A stretch of DNA of 64,000 nucleotides from Rhypophila decipiens (Eukaryota > Ascomycota > Sordariomycetes > Sordariales > Naviculisporaceae). Both the position numbers and the translations under genes were made by a program. The notes under the pieces are model-generated. The model did no database searches and had not been told where the DNA came from. It was given only the letters and a program-made list of their open reading frames with translations. Of the stretch, positions 46,301 through 59,119 are shown piece after piece. Position 1 is the first letter of the stretch. Each line of letters begins with the position of its first letter. The stretch lies in NCBI GenBank assembly GCA_033297075.1, contig MU858141.1, forward strand, positions 48,338 through 112,337. The letters run 5' to 3'.

Positions 46301-49300
46301 GCGCAGCAGAGGCACGGTGAGCAATACGCGTGTATTGTTTCCGTTGTTTCCGTGATAACAGGGCTCCAGTGCCGCACACGGCCCAATAATCATTTCCCCT
46401 GGCACGCGTGGAGATTGTGCAACCATTTGCTTGGGAATACCAGATCTTGTGCGAGTATCAGTTACCGGGTTGAGGTTTTTATTTTATTTTGGGAATGTCG
46501 GGCGCCTCTTTTAATCTTACGCTTCCAATATTGACGTCGAATTTTGATGCCCCTTTTCTCTTTTTGGATTCTAATCACGATCTAGCAGATCTCGCTTTTA
46601 AAAATGGTTGGATGATGTGATGGACTTATCTGACCCCTTCTTCACAGGAGATGGAAATGGAATCGCACGTGGGGGTCATCACCAGGTACCGCGTTTGTGC
46701 TTGTGGTCAATTGCTGTGCCGTATCAATCCCAGCCCCTATCCGTACCTGGATTTGTGCACGTACACATGGATACAGTGGGACTGCGCGGATAGGGTGTGT
46801 TGCACGAATGAGAGCTGGAAATCATGAACATTGCGGCATGCACCATGTTTCCACGTCCACCAAATAAACGCACGACAACCGTCAGTCTCAGGTGCTGCAT
46901 AGAAAACACCTGATCTGGTTTTCGAAGCTCTTTGGCTCTTGGCTTCTTCTCTCTCATTCGATAATGTTGAAACGGCCAAACACACGAACCACGATTCGAG
47001 AACCAAGATAAGGGTGAATACGAGAAAACGCACCATCCACTCCGGGTTCTCGTGTACCCAAAAATAGTGCACTGCCTCCCCCCTCATTGGGTGCCCCGCG
47101 ACTGCCCCTCATACTGGCCAAGTCGTCCAGCATATTGTGTGCATAAAGCTAGGATGGTGCTCCTCACCTCTCATAGGCGGAGGAAATCCGTAAACAGCAG
47201 GTTTCACAAAGACATAAAAAATATTTATGAGGTACCTCTGATATCTTCACATGACTTTATCTTCTCCAACAGCTGGGAGAGAAATAGATTAAGATGACGT
47301 CGGGAATCGCATCTTCCCCAGGAAAGCACTCAGGCTAAACTCTTGGATAGACGAACATTAGAGCGAACGGGATCTAGAAAAGCACGAGATTAAATGCCCG
47401 AGAGGAACACAAGACTCCCAACGGAGAGGAAGGATCGTGTTAGTGCATTTCAGCATCAACCGGGTTGTTGGCTGACAGTTCTGACGGAACCTACTTAATT
47501 AAGTGCTATATGCCGTGTACTGTATTAACAGTGGCGAGTGTAGTAAGAACATGCAACGACCAACACCAACAGCACTCGACCGAACACGAGCGATATCAAA
47601 CTGTGGCTTGCCTTTGATGCCTGATCAACAAAGGCGTGAAATGGCGAGGGCCAGTGAGATGGGTTCAAATCGCGGCTGAAAAGCGTCAAATACCTGTATC
47701 TGGGTTTGATGCCTTGCTGAACTTCGCTTTAAACTTCCTCTCATAGGATTGCTTGCTGGCAGGAGGCGGTAAACCCTTCTCAAGCGCCGCCGTCCGTCTG
47801 AGAAAGAAGGCAGACGAACCATTGTCTCATCGGTTTCACCAAAGCGAAGCTGTCTCGCGGGTATCTGGAGGAGGTGAGACAGAACAGGACTGCATGTCTC
47901 ACGGCTTCCTGTAATAGCAGAAAGGGGAATATCCTCCCCTTTCCCAGCCAGCCTCTTTTCGCCCCTATCAGAGTCATCACTTTTCCTGTCTTGTTCACGA
48001 TGCATTGGATGATAAGGACCTGAGGTGAAAGGAGATGCACAGCTCGCTCAGACCTTACTCTTGGTCACTTTGTTGGTGATGAGTTTTGACCACTCTCCGG
48101 CTCTCCGGGAATAGGGGTCAATACCTGCTGTCTTAATGCGATGCATAGGAGGGATGGAATGTGATCTCACCAGAGGGAAAGTATGGGTGCTTATTTCATC
48201 TTATGTCCAAGTTTGCAGATATCTTTGTTTTTCATGACATTTGTGCTGCAGGAATGTTGCAATGCATCTCACATTGTTGATACCTGTGATGTTGATGTGG
48301 TTGATAACACCAACTTGGACCCTGGACGAATCAGCCCCTAATTTTTGTGGTGAATGAGGAGCCTGCTGACTGGGTGGGGTTCGGACCACTGAGGGACGGG
48401 AGCTTTGACGCACCCGCCGCAAGGGTGTGGAGCGCCCCGTGGCAGGCCTGGCTGACCTAAATTCTCGAATTAATCGATTATTTCACTTTTCTACTTTTTT
48501 ATTCTGAGAACTCTTTTCACGCAAACCCGGAATACGGCATAAGAGTTCCCCACCAACACACCCTGGTGCGGATCACCTCGAACACGCGCTATTGACATTA
48601 GCTCCTTGTCCCAGATTTGCGCAGACGTATCCGTAAAATAAATTAATACATACCCAAAAAAACGAGAGGATGGGACTGGAAGACTGTTTGCCAGTTATTA
48701 TAAATCCTCGGCGGCAGCCGTAACGATAGTCCTGGCGATAAAACCAGAGTTCGTGAAAAGAAGGAATAAAACTTGTGCTGAATGAATTGAAGCAGTGGCG
48801 GCAGTCACAGGCACATGCACAAACAACGGAGGACCGCCCTCCAAGAAAAAAGGGGTGACGGCCGCACACCACTAGGAAGAACGGAACGTCACCTGTGGCC
48901 CTTTCACCGACCGGGGAAAACGGACAACCACATCCTTCTGCACACCACCATTTCCCTCATCTCAACGGGCAAGACGGGTTCTTTCAGCCAACCACATGCT
49001 CCGAGTGTGCCTTCCCGCGAAGGGACTCCATTTCAGCACGCAAAGAAAATAGCCTATGACGTTAAAGTGCTGACAGGAACTCACCGAATTGGCTGTCTCG
49101 ATTGGGGATGCAAACCATCAACGGTACACTACAGGTGGAAAGGACCCGGTGCAAACAAAAATCCAACCTCGGTGATATTTCACCAAGAGTGGCCTGATGG
49201 TCGAAATCTGAACGGAATCCGGACGGTTACGGAGCCCCCTTCTGGGCGTAATCATTTAATGCACCGTTTGTATTTTTTGGGTCAATTTTCATTTTTGTTC

Positions 49301-51224
49301 TGACTCGCACCCGCGACAGGCCACCGACAGGGGAGGCGGCCCCTTGTCTAGCGGCTTTCCCTTCCAGCCCTGCACGATGATTGTCACCACGCACACCGCG
49401 AATATGGTGGATGTGCAGCTTCATGGATTTTATTATTTTATTATATCTATTTTTCTGGAAGCAAGGAAACATGTCATCCAGCCTCACGGAACTTCTTCTA
49501 GCAGTGGGAGGCCAGTGGGAGGGAACGGGCTGCAGCATTCTTTGACAGGCAGGAATACCATCCAAGAAGAGGACTCATACCGCTGATTGTATCGATCACA
49601 AAGGTCTGGAATCCCATTCTGGGGCTTCATCGTAACCTTGGTTATCCGTATCAGCCAGTCCAATATTGAACAAAACCACAAAGCGCGGCTCAAATCAGGT
49701 TTGCCGCCATGAGTTCAAGTGCCTGACAACCGTCTTTGGAGGCCCATGAGGCCTGAAGGTGGGCGTCACCAAATGTCTTGCCATGGCGCCTGTGCTTTCC
49801 TCGGCGCAAGACCATTTCGCTGAGCTGGCTGTTCCTGGCACCAGGGGTCCCCGCGAGATGGAACCTTGGAGCTCTCAGTGAGGTCTTTTTTCGGTTCGTT
49901 GTCAAAGCACCTCCTCCCACCTGTTACACCCTAGCCGATACCATCGGTTCATGTCAGGCTTGCACTAATTATTGGTGCAGTGCACCCTTGCCCTGTCAGC
50001 ACTATCCGTCTCCTTCTCTGAACTTCCTGAGATCGTCAAGTGCCGGTTTACTAGGTATCCAAATCTCGTGGCAAACACTCGTGAATATGGGATTTCATGC
50101 TGGGAGGATTTATCATTCCTCAAAATACCAATTGACGGCTACAATCCATGCTGGTGACTGGAAGAGCTCGTGTTCTTGCGTTTGTGTGACAGGCTCCAGC
50201 TGGCAGGTCAAAGGTTCCATTTTCCCGCTTACTTGGATGCGCTGGTGTGGTTCCTTTTCCTATCGCGACTTGCAGAAAGAGTTGTAAATCCTTGCACACT
50301 CATTGCACAGGGCCCCCTGGACGGTACCCTCGCCTGCCACGCTTCCGCTCTAGCCCCGGATCCAGACCAATCATTGCAAGTCGACCAGGATCTTGCCCAA
50401 CTGGAGCTCTCCCAGGTTCCTTTTGTCCACTCTTTTGATCGTCCTCCCCTCCCCTGGTCGATTCCACCTTTTTGATTTCCTTCCGGTTAACTTTCCCAAG
50501 CCCCCCCGTGTCTTGGGACCACGACAGAAGTCGAGGCTCAACTTCAGTCAACGACGACGTCGACGCCCGGGCAAGGACGACAAACCACCACATGACTTGT
50601 AGCTGTTGACAGGCTTTTGGAACTTGTCCAGCATCACCGCCACTGTGACTGTCTCCCGCAACCCGTTCAGAGCACTGCCCGCGCATGTGCCTGCCCGCCC
50701 TCTCGACTCCTGTCATATAGCCTCCAGTCTTCGACTCCAGAAGACTCTTGGGAGGCGTCCGTTCGCTACCCAGCTCGAATTCGCTCTGCCTTTGCGCATC
50801 ATAATTACCCTCGACATCTTCACTCGATCCCGAAGGTCTCGGCCGGTGTTGAGCACAGCATACCTGACTTCCGCCGTGCAACTTGAGGTACGACATTGGT
50901 GGAACGGCCGCTATAAATACACGGCAGAAGCTCCAGAAGGCCCCGCGTTATATGCTCCATATGATGTCTTTGTGGGAACAGATACTGACTAAGACGTCTC
51001 TGCAGAATATCCCGAGCTCACAGCAGCAGCACTTGGTTTAATCCTCCCAAGCTTCCGGGTTGTGGCACCTTCACACAACCTTGCCATCACTTGGCCCAGT
51101 CTTTTCCACCTGTGTCCCAGCATCACGGGACGCGGAGGAGACGTTGACCAGGGCAGGAAAGGAGCAGGAGGAAGATTCGAGTTTGGATATACCTGCAAGT
51201 TAATCGAAATTTGCTGTAATCACG
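40396..51224. other. 10.8-kb stretch without a convincing gene
   Basis: Scanned in full. Frames are short, overlap on opposite strands and carry no domains. The densest part, 43.2-44.6 kb, has three competing plus/minus frames over the same DNA and no consistent splicing solution. The last 700 bases before 51225 are pyrimidine-rich and probably belong to the glycosyltransferase leader. One marginal small frame is listed separately (41866-42063). Confidence 0.5.
41866..42063 (-). CDS. Marginal small tail-anchored-like frame
   Basis: ATG at 42063 opens 65 residues starting MAAKLFVQIVGL and ending in a hydrophobic helix (WINVIAVVVLMFSLIVGSV) at the C-terminus, the layout of a tail-anchored or single-pass microprotein. 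No homology recognised and no splice support; it may be chance. Confidence 0.2.
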   Translation of the reverse strand: MAAKLFVQIVGLRNQGGSRDGGIIHPSFHRLIIVSSCSNAFQGWQQWINVIAVVVLMFSLIVGSV

Positions 51225-54018
51225 ATGGGGATTGGAAATTACTTCAAGGCGGGGAAGCCCGAGCCTCCCCCGGCCGCCGCGCCAGCAGCACGGAAGCCAG
51301 CAAAGCCACAACACCAAGCGGGAGCATCATTATCAGAGAAGCCGCCATCACCAGTATCTGGACAGAATGATCTCGAACTTCAGCCCCCGACGCCGAGGTA
51401 TAACTCGAGGCCACAGTCATTATCGGGGAGGTCGACCAAGTCGGCAGGGAGTTCCATGTTTTTGGATGATATCAAGCACGAGGTGATGGTCAACTACCTG
51501 TACCAGCAGCAATGTTCGCATCTCTGGGTTTCGGATGGCAGTGGTGAGATCGAGGGTGTTCTCCTTCGCAAGACGAGGGGTCAGTACATGGCGTGCCCGC
51601 CACAATTGGGCAATTCACCATTCGCTCTTGCCTGCGCGGCACTCAATGTTCAGGTATGTTGTCACATTTGTCGTTGTAAATGGGCCGATTGTTGACATTT
51701 GACTTCCGACAGTGCGCCATGACGGTTAATTCCAGAGTTATCAAGACGTTTTTGCAGTGGTCACCAGATGCGGTCGATGTGCCGCTTATGAATGGCCTGA
51801 GGGTACAGATCCTTCCGACCATTGAGGATCTCACTCGGGCAAGAAAGCACCAGTTCGCAGCCTTTGTTGCATCCGAGGGGCTTCTTGTGGTGTGGGATGA
51901 TGATGCGTTGCACTTGGTACAACGCGCCAAGGCGATCGAGTCGGAGCTGATGGAACTCGTGTGGAAGGCCGGCAGTGAGGATGACGAAGATGAGAAAGGC
52001 GGTCCCGGGGTTGCCGAGCTCGAGATCGACGAGGAAAGCGGACAGTTCAAGCCCGAGAAGCGCCCAGTGCACTTGCTCAACACGTGGCTCGTGAGTTTCA
52101 CGCTCATTCTCGTCACTGTGTCGCTTGGTGCTGCCTTTAGGCAACTCGCCATCGAGGTGTCGGTCGATGGAAACTTTATGCGTCTTGCTCTCGTCGCCCT
52201 CTTCCCGGTCCAGATCTTCTTCACGCTCTTCTTCGCCCAGGTCATTGTCGGTTGCTTGGCTCAGATCTTTGGTCCCATCCGCCAGCTCACCATCAACTCC
52301 AAGTTCTACTCTGCCCGCCCTCCTCCGCGGCTGCAATCCGCTACCTTGCCCCACGTGACGGTCCAATGCCCAGTTTACAAGGAGGGTCTGGGTGGTGTCA
52401 TTGCGCCTACCGTCAAGTCCATCAAGCAAGCCATGTCCACGTACGAACTCCAGGGCGGATCTGCCAACATGTTCATCAATGACGATGGTCTCCAGCTCAT
52501 CTCGGAAGAGGAACGCCGCGCCCGTATCGAGTTCTACGCCGACCACTCCATCGGCTGGGTTGCTCGTCCCAAGCACGGCGAGAATGGTTTCTTGCGCCGC
52601 GGAAAGTTCAAGAAGGCCTCCAACATGAACTTTGCCCTCATGATCTCGTGCAAGGCCGAGGAGAAGCTTGCTGCCATCAACCGCACACCCGACTGGTCCC
52701 AGCACGATGAAGCTCAGGCCTATGAGCGTGCTCTCAAGGAGGTTCTCGAGGAGGATGGACGTGCCTGGGCCGATGGCAACATCCGTGTTGGCGACTACAT
52801 CCTCATCATCGACTCTGACACCCGTGTCCCTGCCGACTGCCTTCTCGATGCTGTCTCCGAAATGGAGCTCTCTCCTGATGTCGGCATCATGCAATTCTCT
52901 TCCGGTGTCATGCAGGTCGTCCACACGTACTTCGAGAACGGCATCACTTTCTTCACCAACCTCATCTACAGCGCCATTCGATACACCGTCTCCAACGGCG
53001 ACGTCGCTCCCTTCGTCGGCCACAACGCCATTCTCCGCTGGTCCGCCATTCAGCAAGTCTCGTACGAGGACGAGGACGGCTACGAGAAGTTCTGGTCCGA
53101 AAGCCACGTGTCTGAGGATTTCGACATGTCCCTCCGTCTCCAGTGCAGTGGTTATATCATCCGTCTTGCCGCCTGGGCTGGCGAGGGCTTCAAGGAAGGC
53201 GTGTCACTCACCGTGTACGACGAACTGGCCCGTTGGGAAAAGTACGCCTACGGTTGCAACGAACTGCTCTTCCACCCCATCCGCAAGTGGATCTACAAGG
53301 GTCCCTTCACTCCCCTCTTCCGTCGCTTCCTGTTCTCCAACATTCGCTTCACCTCCAAGATCACAGTCATTTCGTACATCGGCACCTACTACGCCATTGG
53401 CGCCGCCTGGGTCATGACCAGCGTCAACTACTTCCTCATCGGCTGGTTCAACGGATATCTCGACAAGTACTACATCGACTCGTGGCAGGTCTGGTTCTCC
53501 ATCATCATTGTCTTCAACGGTCTTGGTAACATTGCCCTGGCCGTCATGAGATATCGTGTTGGCGAGCGCAACATCCTTTATGCCCTTTTCGAGAACTTCA
53601 AGTGGACCTTCATGTTGGCCATCTTCCTGGGTGGTCTGTCTCTGCACGTGTCTCAGGCTCTGTTGGCTCACATGTTTGAGATCGACATGACATGGGGTGC
53701 TACCAGCAAGGAAGCCGAATTCTCCAACTTCTTCATTGAGGTTCCCAAGGTGTTGAAGAAGGTAAGCAATCATCTCAATACCCATTGTTACAAACTCAGC
53801 ATTATACTAACCTGTTCTGTTTCCCACAGTTCAAATTCTCCATGATCTTCGCTTCCCTCTTCATCGCCGGCATGGTCATTCTCGCTGTAGCACCTTTCAT
53901 CCCATACAGCTGGCACATTACGGATTTCGTCGCCATCTTGCCCATGGCCACGGTCTCCGCCTCGCATCTTCTCTTGCCCTTGGCGCTCAACCCCGCGTTG
54001 ATGACGTTCTCGTGGTAA
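51225..54018 (+). CDS. Polytopic family-2 (cellulose/chitin-synthase-like) glycosyltransferase
   Basis: Three exons, 51225..51653, 51713..53761 and 53830..54018, encode 888 residues; introns are 59 and 68 nt with GTATGT and GTAAGC donors. Order: disordered Pro/Ser N-terminus; a cytosolic region with an acidic SEDDEDEKGG patch; two membrane helices (about 272-325); a GT-A catalytic domain with D400/D401 in FINDDG, the DSD motif at 510-512 (IIDSDTR), the catalytic D612 in SEDFDM and RWEKYAYGC near 650; then about five C-terminal helices (GTYYAIGAAWVMTSV through AILPMATVSASHLLLPLAL). The D-DxD-ED pattern and flanking helices are those of processive GT2 enzymes making membrane-extruded polysaccharide. 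RWxKYAYGC replaces the usual QxxRW, so the product cannot be stated: a beta-glucan, mixed-linkage glucan or other wall polymer are candidates. Confidence 0.88.
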
Positions 54019-57000
54019 AAAAAATCCAGCTGAAGCAATGCTCCTGTCGATTTCTTTGCATCTGTTGCGACCATACACTTGATGAGTTTTGCCATTTTGA
54101 AGCGTCCAGTTTTCGCCATCATGACCACACGGCCCCATTTTTCTCATCTTCTTTTCTTACAAACCGGGTTATCTAAACCTCTGTGTTTACCCATATACAT
54201 AATGTTTGTTTTACTTGAGAGAGAAGAAAAGAAACAATTGTTTTTTTTTTGATGTGATTAGGGAATATTTTGGTTAATTGGTTAATTGGTTATCGTAATT
54301 ACCTATCTACATTACCCTTGGTTCTCTCCTTGGCTTTTTTGTTACTCGATACATCATCATATCTACATACATGCGCGTGCACATATCTGTTTTGCCGCTT
54401 TTTCGTTGTTTATCACTTTTCTTAGCTACCTAGGTATATTACCCCGTTATCTTACATAGACTGGATGGAGGGAGGGGAGGGGCACGGGTAACAAACAATG
54501 AAGGAGTTTAGTTGGTGTCATATATTTTGGTGGAATTAAATTGGGTTTGAGTCTATCATCATCATCATCATTATCATTGCCTGCGTGTTCGTTCTTGCTC
54601 TTGCTGTTGTGATCACTGGATTTTAGACATTGGAAGGAGTTTGTTAAGAGGTCATGGTAAAAGCCTTGAAGCGACGAATGTCTGTTTACTTGCACTTGCT
54701 CAGTCTGGTCACATTTTGGACATATCATAAAGCCATCATGAAATAGGTACAATACATGATGGATCAGATTTCGTTCTCCCGTCATCAGATATGCCAGTGA
54801 TGCCATCGTAGGCTTTCACCTGGCTCGGTGAGCCACTCACCGAGTTGTTGGCTAGTGCAACTTTTCAGTTGAGGTCTCTCACCGCTTAGAAGCAAGTCTA
54901 TCTCCGTGTCTCGGCTGTGTTCTTCACCGGCGGTCAAATGGCCAAGGAGTGAGTTGTCACTTCCACTCGTCGGTCCAGTCCACCACCAGTGGTCAATTGC
55001 TGGCCGGGCGCGAGCGTCGACCGAGTTGAGGGCCTGAGATGAGGCGGCGTGGGGGTGAGCTGTCATTGATAGTGGCGTTCGATGGTCTGTAAAGTGCCAT
55101 GGAACCCCCAAATGAACGAGCCACTTCCCTGGAATTTTTAGCGGTGTTGTTGCATGGGGAGACGTGCTGAAATTTAGGGCATCTGGGATTCGGTAAGCGC
55201 TCATCCCGGTGCTCGTGTCAATGGCTCCCGAACCGCCGGGATGGTTTGGGACTGCACGGTGCTGCATGTATTCATCCGCTCGTTGGTAAAGTGGATATCG
55301 CGTTCATCCGATTTTTATTTTTATCTCCTTTGAAGATCCTTTGAAGGCCTCATGTTTCAGGGATATCCTGTCCATCAAAGACGGGTCTGGATCTCAGAAC
55401 AAAAACACGAGCATGTTGGGTATCCGCAGCAGAGGTTGGCTGCAAGTGTTCTTGTTGTCGTCGTTCATGTCGTCCTGTAAGTGGCCGATTGGGTCAAAAA
55501 GCTCCGATTTCAGGCCAATCCAGTGGGTTTCCCAACCTCCCCTCGCTGAATACGAGAAATCTTCAATGCAGCATCGCTGTCTTGCAGGTAGGGCATCTAC
55601 CGTAGCCTGTAGGCTGGTAGAAGTGGGTTGAAGATCCTTTCTTCAGTGCAGTAAGAAACAAAAACCTGTTTCTTGCGAGCTTGGTGCATCAAATTCATCA
55701 ATTGCGATGCGACTGGCCGGCCGGTAATCCGCCTGTATTGGCATGGTGACCGATACAAGCCGGCAGCGACGAGTTGTTCATACAGAGCCCCCTTAAACTG
55801 ACTTTTGGCAGTGGCAAATGTGTTCTGGGGAGGTCGTCAAAAGAAGGAAGGATCGACGCCGATAAGGTTTGCTCCTGCCAGCGCATTTAGCGTTGTTGCG
55901 GGCGGTGGCTTGCGCGGTGCCTGACAATCATTTCCCTGCTGAAGATTTTTTCCGGCCGGAACTTTTTTGGCCTCAGAGGTGCAGTAGAGAGATCAATTTT
56001 GCCATACAAAAAATAGAGTTCACTAACAGCGAGTCTTCCGCTCCTGCAGCGGTCCATTTCGTGATGTTGACGCTCTTTCCTTCCAGCGACTGACCGGCCA
56101 CTGTGATGCCGCAATTGCCTGATGGGCAGAAGCCTGTTCCCTTCACATTGGATTTCGAGGCTCTCGACTTTGGAAGCTGGATGCGCATGGACCTAACAAC
56201 TCACGACAATTGACAAGCATTCACCGCCCTGACCTTCTTATCTCTTTTCCGAGCTGTAACTGAGACATTTGCTGACAGGTATCAATGCCAGCGAGTGATC
56301 TTCAGAAGCTGAAATGAACCGCACTTTCTGTATCGGTACGCATTTCTCGAAGCCGACAGCGACTTGCAACGCATTTTTGTATTCAGCTTACTGGCTAAAT
56401 TACCCATCAGGGTATAACCCGTATCTGTATCCATGTTTGGTATCAACCGGACGACAAGACCTCTCCTCATTCGCAGTTGTTCCGATCTGCATGACACAAC
56501 ACGAGGTCCCTGATGATGGACAACCATTGTTGCCATTTACCGACAACACAGATGGTCCTGCATGCAGGCTCCCGGTTGTTGGGTGGAATTGTGCCTTATG
56601 TCGGCGTAATCCCGTCACCTTCGACCCGTCGAGGTTCTCCAGCCTTTTTTCGAGATGTTTATTTCCAGCCTCTGGTGTTTTCAGCGCTGATCACGTTGAT
56701 CAAGTGATTGAGCAAGATCCAGCATATCTTGAGACAGGCTTCATTCACGGGACTCGACTATTGGAAGGAAGAGGAAAAAGATTGGGCTTCTCAATTGAGA
56801 CATAACAGTGGTCGATCGTTCTATTGGACCCTTCCCCATCGCCGACTGTCCGACGCCAGCGTTCTCGGTGGCGTTTTGTCTTCCGCTGAGTCTCGATCAT
56901 TGCGTGTTCTTGAATAAGAGGAAGCAGTCGATGCCCTTGTAAAGACTTGCGCATTACGGATATCTGCTTCTCTATTTCACAGTTCTCGTCCTTTGCCCTT

Positions 57001-57038
57001 CACAATCCATCACGAAGAGCGAACCGAAAGCAGTCATA
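54019..57038. other. 3.0-kb intergenic stretch with minor repeats and a tRNA-like fragment
   Basis: No convincing coding sequence. It contains an A/T-rich segment after the glycosyltransferase with repeated TTAATTGG units (about 54270-54290), a short TCATCA run near 54560 and a possible tRNA 5'-half remnant near 55273-55310. Confidence 0.5.
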
Positions 57039-58462
57039 ATGTTAACCCACCTGACATACGGGCTTCTGCCAACGTCCTTGCTTGCCCTTCTGACCGTCCT
57101 ACCTGTGGGCTCAGCTTGGTCGATATTCGAGCCTCGACAGTCAAAAGAGAAGCCCCTGAATCAGGTCTTGGCATCCCAAAAGAGCCTCTCAACGTATTAT
57201 GAGCTCGTCAAGGTACGCCTCCATGATATCACTCCAACATTACATTGGACGTCAAATTCTAACTTCGCTTTGCAACCATAGCAATACCCAGATATCTTGC
57301 TGCAATTACCAAGTTATGACGGCGTCACGGTATGTCTCCTCACTTGAAAGAAGGCTCTCCGTGAAGCCAACATCACCGCTAACACAACACCCAGCTCGTC
57401 GCACCCAACAACGATGCCTTCGACAAATTCCACGACTGGGACCCCCAGAACAAGTCCCTCGTGACCAACCTGTTAGAGTACCACATCCTCCAAGGCACCG
57501 TGTCGACGGCATCCGTACCAGTCGGCGTGTCCACTTTTGCCAAAACGCTCTTGAACGACAAGAAATATGCCAACGTTTCCGAGGGGCAGCAAATGCTCAT
57601 TAACAAAGGCGGGGATGACGTGGTCGTCTTCACCTCAGGCCTGGGCTCTCGCTCGACCGTCGTGGAGCCCGACCTCGCTTTCACCGGCGGTCTCGTTCAG
57701 ATCGTCGACACTCTCATGGTACCGCCCGCCCGTCTCGAGCCGACCACCCGGGACGCCTACAAAGACCTGCAGTCCTTCCTGGGCGCTCTCTACGCCGCAG
57801 ATCTGGTCTCTGAGTTTGCCGATGCCACCGACGTAACCATCCTCGCGCCCCGCAATTCTGCCTTCCAGCTCGTCGCGGGAACATTGGAAGACCTCGACAA
57901 GAAGGCACTGGCCAATATCCTGCGCTACCATTTGATCCCGAACCAGGTTCTCTCGTCTACCGAGTTCCAGAACGGGACCAACCTGACCACTGCCAATGAC
58001 GCGATCCCAGACCTCACCTTGCATGTGACTCGGGCGGGTAATAATGTGTACTTTAACAGTGCACAAATGCTGCAGCCGGATATCCTCATTGCGAACGGGG
58101 TGGTGCATATCATTGATGCGGTCTTGAACCCGGACGCCAGAGCAGCTACTCCAGACCCGGCAATTGGGACCCAGGCGCCTGTCTTCCCTGTTACCGGCAC
58201 CAAGACGGCCGTTGGGACAAAGGCTCCTGTGCCGTTTACGAGCGATTTCCCTTGCACGGTGGATTGTCCTATCAGCACGGCCAGTTCAGAACCCACGGGA
58301 TCTGCGGATGGAGCCGCGACGACCACGACTACTGGATTGAGGCTCTCGAGTAGTAAGGGGTTTGCGGCTAGGTGTACGGGTGTCCCTGCTCAGGCTGGTG
58401 CTGCTGCTGCCGCGGCCATGTTGGTTGGTGCTGTGGGTATGGAGTTTGTTGGGTTGGTTTAG
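57039..58462 (+). CDS. Secreted GPI-anchored fasciclin (FAS1) protein with two domains
   Basis: Exons 57039..57212, 57282..57329 and 57395..58462 encode 429 residues; donors GTACGC and GTATGT, acceptors ATAG and CCAG, both introns in phase 0. A signal peptide (MLTHLTYGLLPTSLLALLTV, ending near GSAWS) is followed by two FAS1 domains. The first (about 35-195) contains LVAPNNDAFDKF, LEYHILQG and the closing VQIVDTLMVPP; the second (about 205-340) has ILAPRNSAFQ, LRYHLIPNQV and VVHIIDAVLNP. Then come a Thr/Pro/Ser-rich stalk, a short Cys pair (PCTVDCP), and a small-residue GPI cleavage region with a hydrophobic tail (AGAAAAAAMLVGAVGM). FAS1 proteins act in adhesion or at the wall surface. Exon 2 is only 48 nt. 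Boundaries are inferred from uninterrupted FAS1 reading. Confidence 0.88.
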
Positions 58463-59119
58463 ATTCGAGGACCGGAACATTTCAGTAAATGGCACTCATG
58501 ATAATGTTAATGGTAATTGTTAGACTGGGAAAGGGCTGTGGATATTTTGGGCTTGGAGACAATACCCCTTGCTTGGTTCTTTATGGTCACTGGAGTAAAT
58601 AGATTACCGACCGGTATATAATAGAGATATTCTTCTCGATGCCTTTTGGGTCCACATTGCCCTAACAACTCGGTTTGTACTTGCCGGCTGCAGGCCAACC
58701 TCCTTCCTTTTCCCACATTCCACGGCCTTGTTAACGGTAATCGCTAACATCTTCTGCAGACCTTATAAGGCATTCGGGATTGTCCTTTCACAGCCGGCAT
58801 ATGCCGAAATTCGTGAATAGAGTCATGCAAGCCATGAGCATATATCCCGATGACCAACCGCTGAGCGAGCGGGGTCGATGATGTGTCGACACCACCTCAG
58901 CTGCTGTGCAACATATCCGTCTCCCTTCTCAGCGCCTTCTCTTTGTCCATTTTTCGGGACAAGAAATAGAACATAAAGAGTGGTTCGCTGTGTCAGGCAC
59001 GTCCGACTTTCTTAACTTCTTTCCAGGAGCCGTCGCAGCTTTCCTCAAACGCAAACCCGAAACTCCGAAAGTTTGACTCCTGTCTCTACATTCCTACGAT
59101 ACGCAAAGTTTCTCCAAAC
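58463..59119. other. Intergenic stretch, no gene seen
   Basis: 657 bases between the fasciclin stop and the first ATG of the CorA-like gene; presumably a 3' UTR and a promoter. Confidence 0.6.

Noticed and set aside
48815..49303. 162-residue plus frame
   Set aside because: Composition looks random, no signal, helix or motif, and no splice support.
51761..53107. 448-residue minus-strand frame opposite the glycosyltransferase
   Set aside because: Antisense shadow of the GT2 catalytic region; the plus strand has all expected motifs.
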